From Pycnococcus provasolii (Eukaryota; Chlorophyta; Pseudoscourfieldiophyceae; Pseudoscourfieldiales; Pycnococcaceae), in NCBI GenBank assembly GCA_938743325.2, contig OW568883.1:186001-250000 (forward strand): a stretch of 64,000 nt of DNA, written 5' to 3'. The notes under the pieces are model-generated. The model searched no databases, was not told the origin of the DNA, and worked only from the letters and a program-made list of their open reading frames with translations. Shown here in pieces: positions 1 through 9,422 of the stretch. The translations under genes and the position numbers were made by a program. Within the stretch, counting starts at the first letter, position 1. Each line of letters begins with the position of its first letter.

Positions 1-1
1 A

Positions 2-286
2 CTCGTCGGATTCACCTCAATCTCGAAACCCGAGTTTGCTGTGGAGATAGTCACGACAACGACGGCCGCAGTGGCGACGCCGATGCCGACGACAACGACG
101 AAACCGCTTGCGACAGCATCGACCACGTCGACGACAACAGAAAAAACGGTGGTTAAGACGGTCACAACGACGACGACGGCAATGGCGGCGCCGGCGACGA
201 CGACGAGTGCGCCGACGTCGGGATGCGTCCGAGGTGCGTCGATCGCCGTGGGTGCGCTCGTTGGCGTACTGGCTGCGGCGGCGTAG
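2..286 (+). CDS. 3' end of a Thr-rich surface or GPI-type protein (partial)
   Basis: The frame is open from the window edge, so the 5' end is missing; 94 residues remain before TAG at 284-286. About 60 residues are a low-complexity Thr/Ala/Pro stalk rich in TTTT runs, typical of O-glycosylated cell-surface proteins. A Cys follows, then a short hydrophobic C-terminus of small residues (ASIAVGALVGVLAAAA). That end resembles a GPI-attachment signal or a single tail membrane segment. No catalytic domain lies in the visible part, so the function is unknown. A dispersed repeat begins a few bases after the stop. Confidence 0.6.
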   Translation, partial: LVGFTSISKPEFAVEIVTTTTAAVATPMPTTTTKPLATASTTSTTTEKTVVKTVTTTTTAMAAPATTTSAPTSGCVRGASIAVGALVGVLAAAA

Positions 287-290
287 CTTA

Positions 291-565
291 AACCCTTCCA
301 CCCACCGCAAGCCGAAAAACATTGTCTCAAATTGACGGGCAGGACATGCGCATCATTTTGCAACCTTCAATTGTTTTTTCCGTTATAAAAATAAAGACGT
401 TTTGGGTTGACCAATAATAGTGAAGTGAAACAAAACATGGCGCCGACTTTTAAAAAAGTTCTGTGCCAGAGCGGGATCCCAGAGGGACCTTTTTTTTTCT
501 CAGCCTATTTATTTTCTCGGAAAAGTGCAAATATGGTTCCGAGGAAAAGTGCAAACCTATCAGAC
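291..565. repeat. Dispersed repeat, copy 1 of 2
   Basis: About 275 bp that recurs at 42316-42585 in the same orientation with high identity. Both copies share the CCACCCACCGCAAG opening, the GACGGGCAGGACATGCG block, a GTTATAAAAATAA block, GCGGGATCCCAGAGGGACC and a T-run. Both copies lie between the 3' ends of two convergent genes. No open reading frame and no clear terminal repeats are visible, so the class (MITE, SINE or spreading 3' flank) is unresolved. Confidence 0.8.
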
Positions 566-676
566 CTCAGTACGCATTTACTTTACGTTGATTCACTCGG
601 ACGCCGGGAGGCTGATGGACGATCCTCTTTTCGAAGAAGAATCTAAATCTAAAGTTACACAACTATTAAAAATTGG

Positions 677-1522
677 TCATCCTAGCAAGAGCACCTCCGC
701 CATGAGTTTTTCGCTCAAGCGCGCGGGCTGGATGGTCGTCGATCCGTCCGCGAACAGCGTCGCGAGGTAGCACGCCGTGGGACAGTCGCTGTCCTCGCAG
801 CAGCACCGTCCTGAGATGACGAACGAGCGAGGTGCCTGGTAGGAGAGGTGAGATCCCTTGACGGCTGATCCGGATGCGTACCTGACGCGCACCGTGCCTC
901 CCGCGACGAGCGCGACGTCGTCGGCATCCACCATGACGCGTGCGTCGAACAGTTCGGCGACAAGCATGTGTCCGAAGCAGTCCCCCTCCTCCTGGCACCT
1001 GCACCTCGCCTTGAAGAGCCCTTCCGTGTTGTGCGTGAGGTACGCGCGGTCGGTTGGTGCGTGCAGTGCGGCGAGGTGCGCCTCGTCGTCTTCTTTCACG
1101 AATACGAAGAATGGCGCATCCTGCAGTCTTTGCAGAGCGTGGCTGAGGAGTTGTTCGCCGCACGACTGCTTGAGCCACTTGGGTGCTGGTGTCGGTCCGA
1201 ACGCGACGTCTGTCGCGTGCTGCGACTTGCTGAATCGCAAAGGCGGCAACTTTTTGTTATTGCTGCTGCCAAAGTGCTTGTGGAATCCTCCCGAGGCACT
1301 ACTGTCATTACCATCATACGAAGATCCTCCTTTCCCTCCTCCCAGCATCATCGTGACGGAGGGGGAAGATCTCCGAGAAGTCCAATCTCGAGCACGGAAG
1401 CACAATCTCGGAGCACGCGAAGCACCACCACCACACGCGAAGTCACGATTACCATTACCAAGACCACGCAGGCACTTCAGATCACCACCACCACGCATCC
1501 TTAAGGACGACATCGCAGGCAT
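677..1522 (-). CDS. Hypothetical protein with Cys clusters
   Basis: I do not recognise this 281-residue protein. The frame extends upstream, but the first ATG after a G-rich low-complexity region is at 1520-1522 (MPAMSSLRMRGGG), with a later candidate at MMLGGGKGG. The N-terminal third is Gly/Ser/Arg-rich and could be a targeting peptide. The C-terminal half is better ordered, with an RCRCQEEGDC cluster and a CCCEDSDCPTAC cluster that could bind metal or form disulfides. A 21-nt C-run lies about 200 bp upstream. Codon use looks host-like, so I judge it a real gene with an uncertain start. Confidence 0.5.
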   Translation of the reverse strand: MPAMSSLRMRGGGDLKCLRGLGNGNRDFACGGGASRAPRLCFRARDWTSRRSSPSVTMMLGGGKGGSSYDGNDSSASGGFHKHFGSSNNKKLPPLRFSKSQHATDVAFGPTPAPKWLKQSCGEQLLSHALQRLQDAPFFVFVKEDDEAHLAALHAPTDRAYLTHNTEGLFKARCRCQEEGDCFGHMLVAELFDARVMVDADDVALVAGGTVRVRYASGSAVKGSHLSYQAPRSFVISGRCCCEDSDCPTACYLATLFADGSTTIQPARLSEKLMAEVLLLG

Positions 1523-1722
1523 AAACGCACAAGCACACCACCCACAGTGATGTGAGGAGGCGAGCACACAAGCACGTGGCGAGCACCCAAGCACGATGAG
1601 GAGCAGGCTCTCCGGAGAGTAGAATGGCAGGCCTGTGCCGATGACAGCAGGTACAAGCGGATTGTCCCGCCGAGGGGCCGAGGGAGGGAGCTGCTTCGCC
1701 GGCACCTGGGGCCGGGCACGTG

Positions 1723-1743
1723 CCCCCCCCCCCCCCCCCCCCC
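1723..1743. repeat. 21-nt C homopolymer
   Basis: An uninterrupted run of 21 C. Similar runs occur at 18762-18781 (C) and 57862-57880 (G). All three lie in 5' flanks of genes. Confidence 0.95.
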
Positions 1744-2388
1744 TGGCCTTTTCACATGGGGATACCTCTTCCGACTCCTCCCAGCCGCGCAGGTTCAATC
1801 TTTCTCGATTGAGCTTCTTGGGCCCCGCTGCGACACCTTCCCGAGAAGATTGATTTCACCTTCTGGTTTTGGTTTTTTTGCGCAGATATTCCTGGTGCCT
1901 GGAAAAAAATAAGAGGAGTGGAGGGATTGGATTGGCACACTTTTGTTCGGTTCGGTTCGGTCCTTTTGCTTTTGGTTGAAACTTGACCAGCACTTTTGCG
2001 GCTGGACGTTGTGAGTTGTGACGACATGGGGGGGCCACGTGCCGCTTGCCCGCCAGGCTCGCTGAGATCTTCGCAGACGCCAGCCTTTGGACGTGGGTTT
2101 TTTCACCTGGCCGGGGGATCCCTCGTAGAACCATAGATCGGTACCTACAGAGGTCCGCTAAATTTATAGTGACCGGTTTTCAAGTGATAACTTTGTGATA
2201 ACCGGTCAGAATTTAGTGATCTTTGGTTCTATCGAACTGGAAAAACTGGGGGATTTGCGTATTAGCTTTCAGCGTTTTCGCGCAACCAACGGATAGTGCT
2301 GAAACGCGAGGGTGGTATGAATTGAGGAAAATGGTCGTGATTTTCCCCAAAACAACGGGGAAGGGAAATTACTACTCAGAGTTACTAC

Positions 2389-2473
2389 GGGTTAGGGTTA
2401 GGGTTAAGGTTAGGGTTAGGTATTAGGGCTAGGGTTAGGGTTAGGTATTAGGGCTAGGGTTAGGGTTAGGGTT
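2389..2473. repeat. Interstitial telomere-like TTAGGG repeats
   Basis: A degenerate array of GGGTTA units, partly reorganised into a higher-order unit in which TTAGGTATTAGGGCTAGGG occurs twice. It lies about 160 bp upstream of the ankyrin-gene start. It could be an old telomere insertion or repair scar, or a promoter element. Confidence 0.85.
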
Positions 2474-2630
2474 TCGTTCTCCTTCCCCGAGGCCTCCCTC
2501 GGGGTTTGCTGTTCGCTTTCCTTGCTTTCCTTTTCCCTGAGAGAGATATTTTGGAAGCGTTCTGAGCCACAGCCTGCCCCTCCCGGTCCCTTTCGGATTC
2601 GCGTGACGTGTGCTCCAGTTTTTCACTTGC

Positions 2631-3536
2631 ATGCTCGCTCTCCATCGTCATTATCCGTATTGTCTCTCACGTGCCACCTCGGTCTCTGCCTTTTCTGTTT
2701 CTCGTCGCACTCCTCTTCGGTCAGTTGGTTGGAATAAAAGGTTTCCTACTTCCTTAAGAAACACGTTTTCTTGTGCGTTTCTTTTCCAATTGGTGTCATT
2801 ATCCTCATTGCAGGGCTCTGTGGGGGCTTCTTTGGGGGCTTCGGCGTCGGCGGCGTCTACTTCACATTCTACTACTCTTAGTAGGAGTAGTATCTCTAGT
2901 ATGGTACCTCCTAGTACCTCCTCTTACTACCGCGCGGATGGTGTTCGCATCACGCACGACCCGTACGCCGCAGGCATGAGCACGAAATACGGTGAGCAAG
3001 GTGATACAGACCCGGAAGGATTTGACCCGTACGCAGACAGCGTTGGACCAGGCATTTACGGTGGGTATGTCAAGCGTGACGCGAACAACAACGTCGTCAC
3101 GGGGAAACAGTACCAGAACCACAACCCAACGCCAGGACCGGTGTACGCGGGGGGAGGATACACGGAGATGTCAAAGGCGATTTCCGCAGGAGGAGGGCCG
3201 GCTCTGCAAGCGCTCGTCGCACGCGACGCGGCGATCGTGCACGAGATCACCACGGGCGGGGCGACGCCCTTGCACATGTGCGGGATGTCGCAGCGTGGCC
3301 AAAAGGCGACGCGGCAGTTGATCGACGCCGGTGCGGACGTGGAGGCGTTGGACACGTACGGCTACACGCCTCTGATGCGCATGGCGTCCAACAACCTCGC
3401 CGAGGGTGCGCGCGAGCTTCTCATTGCCGGCGCGGAGGCTGGACGCATGGCGTCGTCGACGGGCGAGACTGCGATGAGCATCGCGCGCGCGAGTCGTGCT
3501 AGCGAGGTTATGGCTGTTCTGAAGGATTACGCCTAA
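2631..3536 (+). CDS. Ankyrin-repeat protein of algal type
   Basis: A 301-residue protein if it starts at the first ATG (2631); MVPPSTSSYYR at 2901 is an alternative start. The first ~90 residues are Ser/Ala-rich and look like an organelle targeting peptide. Then comes a block rich in Tyr, Gly and Pro (THDPYAAGMSTKYG, GKQYQNHNPTPGPVYAGGGY). I recall similar blocks in ankyrin proteins of other microalgae. The C-terminal half holds ankyrin repeats with the hallmark GGATPLHMC, LIDAGADVEALDTYGYTPL and ELLIAGAEAG helices. The sequence around 2780-2814 ends in a good acceptor (ATTGCAG) while the frame stays open through it, so a short in-frame 5' intron is possible. It probably acts as a protein-binding scaffold; partners are unknown. 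Confidence 0.75.
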   Translation: MLALHRHYPYCLSRATSVSAFSVSRRTPLRSVGWNKRFPTSLRNTFSCAFLFQLVSLSSLQGSVGASLGASASAASTSHSTTLSRSSISSMVPPSTSSYYRADGVRITHDPYAAGMSTKYGEQGDTDPEGFDPYADSVGPGIYGGYVKRDANNNVVTGKQYQNHNPTPGPVYAGGGYTEMSKAISAGGGPALQALVARDAAIVHEITTGGATPLHMCGMSQRGQKATRQLIDAGADVEALDTYGYTPLMRMASNNLAEGARELLIAGAEAGRMASSTGETAMSIARASRASEVMAVLKDYA

Positions 3537-3938
3537 AATACGCAATGTTATAGAATTTTCTTTCGTCCAACTCACCATTATTGAGGTCGCAAGATGGCCA
3601 CGGACAGCCACCTGGTTGTAAACGTTACCACAGAACGACAACACCTTGGTAGAGACGTAGACTAAACAACTGCGCTGCCAGTACGGTGCGAGAGGTGGTC
3701 AAATACCATGGTTACGGTGAGTGTTTTTCTCCATCCATGCGCAACACGCAACTGACGCAAGTTCACGGCCTTTACCATAGGCTTTGCGATGGATTCGTAC
3801 GTGGTAAATGAACTTTACTGTACCAACGAGAAAGCTTTGCTCGAATACTTGAGTTAAGGTGTATTCGCACCACTGTGAGAGGTGTGCAATCTCCGCCTGC
3901 CGCCGCTCCACTCTTCATTCTTGACGTACGTATGAGTC
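3537..3938. other. Intergenic, no feature seen
   Basis: About 400 bp between two plus-strand genes. It presumably contains the 3' UTR of the ankyrin gene and the promoter of the next gene. No repeat, RNA gene or convincing frame was found. Confidence 0.4.
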
Positions 3939-4904
3939 ATGCGCACGCCGTCGCCATGCCGGCCGCGGATAACACGGATTTGGATTCGGATCAGTTTACT
4001 CGCACTACTCCTCGTCGCACGCTCTCACGCCCAAGACGACGCAACGAACGGAGCGCGACAACCTAAGGTCGGCTTTCAAGGGCCGTGCCACCGCAACTGC
4101 GAGCACTGGATCGTCGTCGGAAACGGGTACCTCGACCGGCAAGGATACCAAGCCGTTCGAAACAGCGACGAAGCCACTTGCGTTGCGTGGTTCAGCAAGC
4201 TCAAGGCGTTCGATCCGTCGCTCAAAATCACCGTGCTCGTGTCGCGCCACGGCGTGGAACGCAATAGGTGGAGCGCCATTCCGAATCCCGCGGACGTGCC
4301 CGTCTGCCCGGTGCTCGTGTCGTACCTCCCTATGGTTTCAGAGAACACAAGGTTGTGGCCGGGTGGATATCATGAACCCATCTTCGTCTGGGAAGAGATC
4401 ATGGAGGGACACGACAACGGACGGTGGAGAAACGAAGCGAAACGAAACAGCAGCTTGTTTCCGAGCTGCCCGCTGTGCGCCTCTGGTAGATGCGAGCACA
4501 GGCATGCGGTGCACGGGCCAACAACAGGTGCAGTATTCATTGACTTCCTTGAGCGCAGCGACGCAGTACGACGCATCGACGTTTACGGCATGACGTTCAG
4601 GCACGACACCCTAATGAGTTACCACCTCGACTGGATCCTTCCACGAGACGTCATACCGACGTGTTGCACGAAGTGCCGCGTCCATGAGCCAGAGGTCGTA
4701 CAAGTCAACGGCACGAACATCGAAGTCATCAAGGGACCAACTGGATTTACGATCAGGGAGGTTCCGCAGCCTCGGTCATCGCCGCCGTCGCGGCAGCCGC
4801 CGCCGCCGCAGAAGAATGTTATCCTTTCAAGGAGGTCTGCTGTCGACGTCATCAACTTCGTAGGTCGACGCCAACCTCGGCTGAACCGCGCAGGCACAGC
4901 ATAA
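3939..4904 (+). CDS. GT29 (sialyltransferase)-like membrane protein
   Basis: A 321-residue predicted type II membrane protein: a short basic N-terminus, then a hydrophobic anchor (IWIRISLLALLLVA) at about residues 13-28. The lumenal part begins its core with WIVVGNGYLDRQGYQAV, resembling the start of the sialyltransferase L-motif. Later GPTTGAVFIDFLE...IDVYGMTF resembles the S-motif, and a YHLDW segment sits where motif III/VS would be. Cys-rich segments (PTCCTKC, CPLCASGRC) could form disulfides. The C-terminal ~60 residues are Pro-rich. The similarity is motif-level only, so the donor sugar is unknown. Likely place is the Golgi. Confidence 0.5.
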   Translation: MRTPSPCRPRITRIWIRISLLALLLVARSHAQDDATNGARQPKVGFQGPCHRNCEHWIVVGNGYLDRQGYQAVRNSDEATCVAWFSKLKAFDPSLKITVLVSRHGVERNRWSAIPNPADVPVCPVLVSYLPMVSENTRLWPGGYHEPIFVWEEIMEGHDNGRWRNEAKRNSSLFPSCPLCASGRCEHRHAVHGPTTGAVFIDFLERSDAVRRIDVYGMTFRHDTLMSYHLDWILPRDVIPTCCTKCRVHEPEVVQVNGTNIEVIKGPTGFTIREVPQPRSSPPSRQPPPPQKNVILSRRSAVDVINFVGRRQPRLNRAGTA

Positions 4905-5011
4905 AGATACTCGTGCAGTATTTTTAGAAAGAAACATTTTGTTATTTACTGTAGTTACTGTAATTTTTTTGTATTGATGTACGTGTACTATTTTATTCAT
5001 TTCCATTCATT

Positions 5012-7747
5012 CTACGATACGGCGGGAATGACGGGTGGTGGTGGCGGCGTGCTGCCGCTGCTCCTGTTAACATTCGGCGATTGACGGCCGCTCCAGATAC
5101 CTACGAAGACGTCCGAAACGACCCGCCAGAAAGCGGAGAGCAACATGACAAAACCGACAAGAACGAGCATGACGAGCTGGTAAACGCCGCGCAAGCCACC
5201 ATTTGCTAGATTCCGCAGGTGCCCAACGGCGAGAACCTTGAGAGCAAGCGCGCTCCTCTTCGCCTCCCGAGAGCGTTCAGCTTCCACAGCCGCCTCGTGC
5301 GCAAGCTCAGCCTTACGGAAGCGGAAGAACGCCGTCATGTACGACGCGAGCGCGGCTGTGCCACTCTCCCTGAGCGAGCGTGCTGTGGCACTTGATCCCG
5401 TGATTGCCTTTGCGAGGTCGATGCTGTCCGCCGCACGCGTCACGGCACGCAACGGCTTGCCCTCGATACTTCCAAACAGCCCCATCAGGCGGCCTGCGGC
5501 GTCCGACTTGCCGCTGGAGCTCGCCTTCTCCTCCTCGGCGGCGGCATCTTCCCAGCTTACCACCTCGTCGTCGTGGTCGCGACTATTGAATGCGACGTCG
5601 CTGCTTGCCGACGCGCCGTCTACGAGCTCCTGGAAGCGCGCCCATCGAATGCGGTTGCTCTCGTCGAGCAGAGTGTTGCGCAGCGCCTCCGAACCTTCCT
5701 TGGTTGCTGGCGCGAGCGCGCGCCGCACGGCGTACGGCAGTGCGGCAAGGTAGATGTTGAACTCCGGATCAGCCTTCGACGCGAGTCCCTCGAGCGTGAG
5801 GAAGGTGCGGCACAGCAGCACGATGTATGGGGGAGTGAGGAAACGGTACCGCGTGCTGAGGCTGCCGAGACCCGTCGCGAGCGCGCCGAATCGCGTCGTC
5901 CCACCGGACTCGCCTTCGAGCGCGTTGCGCACGGCATCCGCGAGCTCATCCGCCTCGCACGGCGTCGACTCACGCGTTACCGGGTCGCGGCGGTAGTACC
6001 CATCTGCCGGCGTGAAGCCGACGTCGCGAAATGCGCCGACGAGGCCACGGTAGTCGCCACCAATCATACATCGAACGCCGCGCGCGAATCCCTCCATGAT
6101 GTGCGGCTCAACGCGGCTGACGAGCCCAAAGTCAAGGAAGCACAGCTTCTCCGGCTCGCCATCGGTGGCAGGAACCATGAGCAGGTTCCCCTCGTGCGGA
6201 TCGCAGTGAACGAACCCCGTGAAGACAAGCTGGCAGACGCAAGCTTCCGTCGCCATGCGCGCGAAGGACACGCGCTGGCTTTTGGTGGGAAGTGCCGACA
6301 GCGTGGATCCGTGCACCCATAGCGTCGACAGCACGCGTGCCGTTCCACGTGGGCCAGTGTACTCGTAAACAGCCTCGGGTGCGGTGACGAATCCCAGAAA
6401 GTTGTGCGCACGTCGAAATTCCGCGGCATTCGCAGCCTCTTCGTGGTAGTCGAGTTCGGCCCACACGCACTCACCGACGTACGTCGCAATCTCCGAGAGG
6501 TCCGCCTGCGACTTCCACAGCCGTCTCAGGCCCTTGAGCGCGAGTGTCCAGCACACGTAGTCGAGAGCCACCTGGTAGATGGCACGAGGTCGCATCACCT
6601 TCACTGCGAGCTCGCGGCCGTCGTGCGTGGTTGCTTTGTACACCTGCCCAAGGCTTGCGCTGGCTATGGCGGTGGGCGACAGTGCCGCGAACAGAGTTTC
6701 GCCAGCCTGCGAAGCGGATGCCATCGCCGCCCTTGGATTTGGCCACCAGTGATTGGGTGCCAGTGGCCCATCCCAGCTGAGGTCGTCCGCGATTGTTTGA
6801 AATGCGAGCGCATCGTCAAACTGCGCATTCTCCTCCTGCAGACGCCTGAGAGCGTCCGCAGCCTCGTCACCGACGAGATCAGGCCTCTGTGCGAGCGTTT
6901 GTCCCGCCTTGACAAAGACAGGCCCAAGCGCGGAGAGTGCCGACCGCAGGACCGCCCCTCTCGTTCGTTTGTCTTCTGGCACGTTCCTTCTCTCTTCGTT
7001 GATCCAGACGCGTCGTGCCCAACCCAGCTTGGATGCGATGGCAGCTGCGCGACGCGCCACCTCCGTCGGCCGACGTGCATAGTAGCGCTGAAGTGCCTCT
7101 GGTTGAAAACCGATATCGCGTAGTCTCGTTTCCGTGTTTTGTAGTCGTTGTCGTCGTCGTCGTCCGACGAAGCGTCGCAGCGCCCCTTGCTTTTTTCGGG
7201 TCGGCTGCGGCTGCTGCTGCTGCTGCTGCTGCTGCTGTTCGTTGGAAGTCGTCGCCGTGATGGTGGTATGCTCCTCCTCTTCGTCCCACTTGTCGAGCTC
7301 GCCACCGACGTACACGGTTGTGTTCGCAGGGATTGCGGAAGGAGTGGCTGCGTGGTGCGACGACTGTGTTGCGTGTTGGTGGTGCGGCGCTGCGTGGTGG
7401 TGTGTGACGTGGTGGTGTGTGGACGTCAGTATCGGTGAGTCAGGTGAGTCCCCTGACTCACCAACACCAACACCAACACCAACACCGTCGTCGTCTCTGT
7501 TCTGATTGGACGACGACGACGACAAGGGCGACGACGACGACGAGCGCGCCGCGACGGATCTTCGACCTTTAGGTAAGGCCGAGCGCCTGACAATCCCTGA
7601 CAAAAAGTGCTCCGGATAACACAGATTACGAGCTCCAGGAGCACCCGTATACTGAGCAAACTTAAAGTAGTGAGGACAATAAATGCCTTTTGAGACACGA
7701 CAGCGAACACGAACACCCTTGAAAATCCCGGGAACGTGAGGCGCCAT
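5012..7747 (-). CDS. ABC1/ADCK-family atypical kinase (ABC1K)
   Basis: A 911-residue atypical kinase of the ABC1/UbiB/COQ8 family, whose members support quinone and prenyl-lipid metabolism in plastids or mitochondria. Family motifs appear in order: the KxGQ region (KAGQTLAQRPDLVG), the Ala-rich loop replacing the Gly loop (ASASLGQVY), the ATP-site Lys in LAVKVMRP, the catalytic HCDPHEGNLL and the metal-binding LDFGL. The first ~230 residues are an extension with Ser, Asp and poly-Gln tracts, consistent with a targeting peptide plus linker. A hydrophobic helix near the C-terminus (LVMLVLVGFVMLLSAFW) suggests membrane attachment, a known ABC1K trait. The start is the first ATG (7745-7747). A short intron in the poorly conserved 5' part cannot be excluded. 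Confidence 0.88.
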   Translation of the reverse strand: MAPHVPGIFKGVRVRCRVSKGIYCPHYFKFAQYTGAPGARNLCYPEHFLSGIVRRSALPKGRRSVAARSSSSSPLSSSSSNQNRDDDGVGVGVGVGESGDSPDSPILTSTHHHVTHHHAAPHHQHATQSSHHAATPSAIPANTTVYVGGELDKWDEEEEHTTITATTSNEQQQQQQQQQPQPTRKKQGALRRFVGRRRRQRLQNTETRLRDIGFQPEALQRYYARRPTEVARRAAAIASKLGWARRVWINEERRNVPEDKRTRGAVLRSALSALGPVFVKAGQTLAQRPDLVGDEAADALRRLQEENAQFDDALAFQTIADDLSWDGPLAPNHWWPNPRAAMASASQAGETLFAALSPTAIASASLGQVYKATTHDGRELAVKVMRPRAIYQVALDYVCWTLALKGLRRLWKSQADLSEIATYVGECVWAELDYHEEAANAAEFRRAHNFLGFVTAPEAVYEYTGPRGTARVLSTLWVHGSTLSALPTKSQRVSFARMATEACVCQLVFTGFVHCDPHEGNLLMVPATDGEPEKLCFLDFGLVSRVEPHIMEGFARGVRCMIGGDYRGLVGAFRDVGFTPADGYYRRDPVTRESTPCEADELADAVRNALEGESGGTTRFGALATGLGSLSTRYRFLTPPYIVLLCRTFLTLEGLASKADPEFNIYLAALPYAVRRALAPATKEGSEALRNTLLDESNRIRWARFQELVDGASASSDVAFNSRDHDDEVVSWEDAAAEEEKASSSGKSDAAGRLMGLFGSIEGKPLRAVTRAADSIDLAKAITGSSATARSLRESGTAALASYMTAFFRFRKAELAHEAAVEAERSREAKRSALALKVLAVGHLRNLANGGLRGVYQLVMLVLVGFVMLLSAFWRVVSDVFVGIWSGRQSPNVNRSSGSTPPPPPVIPAVS

Positions 7748-8541
7748 GGAGACACACACACACACGAGCGAGCACAGGGAACACCCGCCACGGGGGAGCA
7801 GGGGGGAAAAGCTGCTTCAAAGGGACAGGTTTCAACGACGAGAGGGAGAGCTCTGGAGAGGGAGAGGGAGGGCGCTGACGAGGCACGACCTTTCCCACTT
7901 CCCACCAGGGGGATCCCGGGGCCCCCTATTTTATCACGACAGGACAGCTTGGTGGGATTCGCTGAACATAGGGGTTGGCTGTCCCCTCCAGGGTTGGGTT
8001 GGGTTGGGTTAGGTTTTGTGCTTGCCGGGATCCGTCCTTGGATGGCTTGTTGCCGTTCGTCTTTTTTGTTTTTTTGGGGGGGCTTGGGCCTTGGGCAGTT
8101 GGGGATCCCGCTCGGGCAGTCGGGTCGGATTCGAGTATTCGACTACCACCCGGTACTGTACTGTTCTATTCGAGGAAGTGTACCTTAGTACAACCTCCGA
8201 GTCCTCCGCGAGTCCGCGGCCTTCCGAGCCCTCCGGATTCCGGGCGCCGAGCGGCGCGCGCGTCGAGACGGCGCGGACGCCGCGGAGGTCGGAGCCTATC
8301 CTTCTATCAGAGGTGGACTCTCGTGCCGATGCAAGACTAACCAAATTGCATAGATTAGTTGGGGACCACAGTTGGGGACCCTGAGAGGAAGTGGTAGAGC
8401 CAACCTTCAAAAAACGGGCTCGGAGGGTTTTACCCTTCTCCACTATAAACAAGACCCGAGAAGGCAACTCGATAAAACCAAACCCGAACTTGAAGACACT
8501 CCATTCGCACGGCGTGATTCATCAGCAGCCCCGACTCATGA
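7748..8541. other. Intergenic region upstream of the ABC1K gene
   Basis: No supported gene. It holds the ABC1K promoter, a short GGGTT run near 7996-8018, and a GC-rich segment at about 8205-8300. That GC-rich segment resembles, in inverted orientation, the GC-rich palindromic segment at about 62140-62200. Both are next to retroelement remains and may be parts of the same element family. Confidence 0.4.
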
Positions 8542-9420
8542 ATTTTAGTACCGCTCGTCATCCGCAGACTGATCTTCCTCATCCTCTTTCTCACCGTCCT
8601 CGTCAGTCTCGCTGCCCTCTTCCTCGTTAGCCTCGCAATCCTCATCGTCCTCAACGTTATGAATATCGACGAGCCAAAGAAAACTCTTATTCAACAGTCA
8701 TTACTCCGCGGACCTGTGTGGATGAGTACTTGGCGCGTATGAAAGATCAGCCTGATTACAAAAAACTCTTGGCACATCCACCTAAGAATTATTCTGTTCT
8801 TAACGGATATCTCTACTACCAATCAGATCATGTCTCTCGTGCTCTCTATATTCCTGAAGACAAGGAACTTCGTCAACACATAGTTCATACTTGCCATGAT
8901 CACCCCTTCGCTGGCCATATGGGTAGAGATCGCACCTTAACCTTAGTGCGACGTTACTTTTATTGGCCTGGATTAGCTTCTTATGTGGCTGAATATGTCA
9001 AACGGTGTCCTATTTGTCAGCTGGCCAACCCTGGTAATAAACGCCCAGCGGCGCCATTGATTGATATCTTTGTTGATAAGGTTCTTGGAGAATCTCTCTT
9101 TGCTTTGGTTATATTTTCCCGTTATAGTTTGTTATGGCATATCACGCGATTGTCTTTTAGGTCACGTGATTTTCTTTGTGGTTATATTTTATGGTTATAA
9201 GTTGCAAAGCATGGATTGCACATGCATGTCGACATTCTTTCCGTTCCTATTCTCCACTCTTTTGAATGGCTCATGGTTCAAAGCATGGACACCCATGCTT
9301 TGCTCCCTAGTCTTCTTGGAGGCCTCCTAGGCCTTCTCCTCTTCCCTACCTCTGCCTTTTACTTTCATTCTAGTAACTAAACACTACCTTAAGCACTTTC
9401 TTCTACTTAAGGTCTCCCTC
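8542..9420 (+). mobile_element. Ty3/gypsy-type LTR retroelement fossil (integrase pieces and LTR-like end)
   Basis: Remains of a Ty3/gypsy element. The clearest part is an integrase-type HHCC zinc-binding region (about 8718-9050), with the H...H spacing in HTCHDHPFAGHMGRDRT and the CPICQLA knuckle. A small integrase-core scrap lies upstream (around 8545). From about 9061 to 9420 the sequence matches the LTR-like end of the fossil at 60620-61010 in the opposite orientation. The element is broken and incomplete; the two LTR-like copies have clearly drifted apart, so it is not a recent arrival. Its right edge abuts the hAT fragment. Confidence 0.75.
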
Positions 9421-9422
9421 TC

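Larger units (their letters stand above)
1523..2630. other. Intergenic region between divergent genes
   Basis: No supported gene. It holds the C-run at 1723-1743 and a telomere-like block at 2389-2473, listed separately. Between them (1744-2388) is ordinary mixed sequence with no clear open frame. It separates the divergent starts of the hypothetical gene and the ankyrin gene. Confidence 0.5.

Noticed and set aside
858-1550. A plus-strand ORF of 230 codons opposite the hypothetical minus gene
   Set aside because: Composition (Ser/Pro/Arg low complexity) and lack of ordered segments make it less likely than the minus-strand frame, though neither is recognised.
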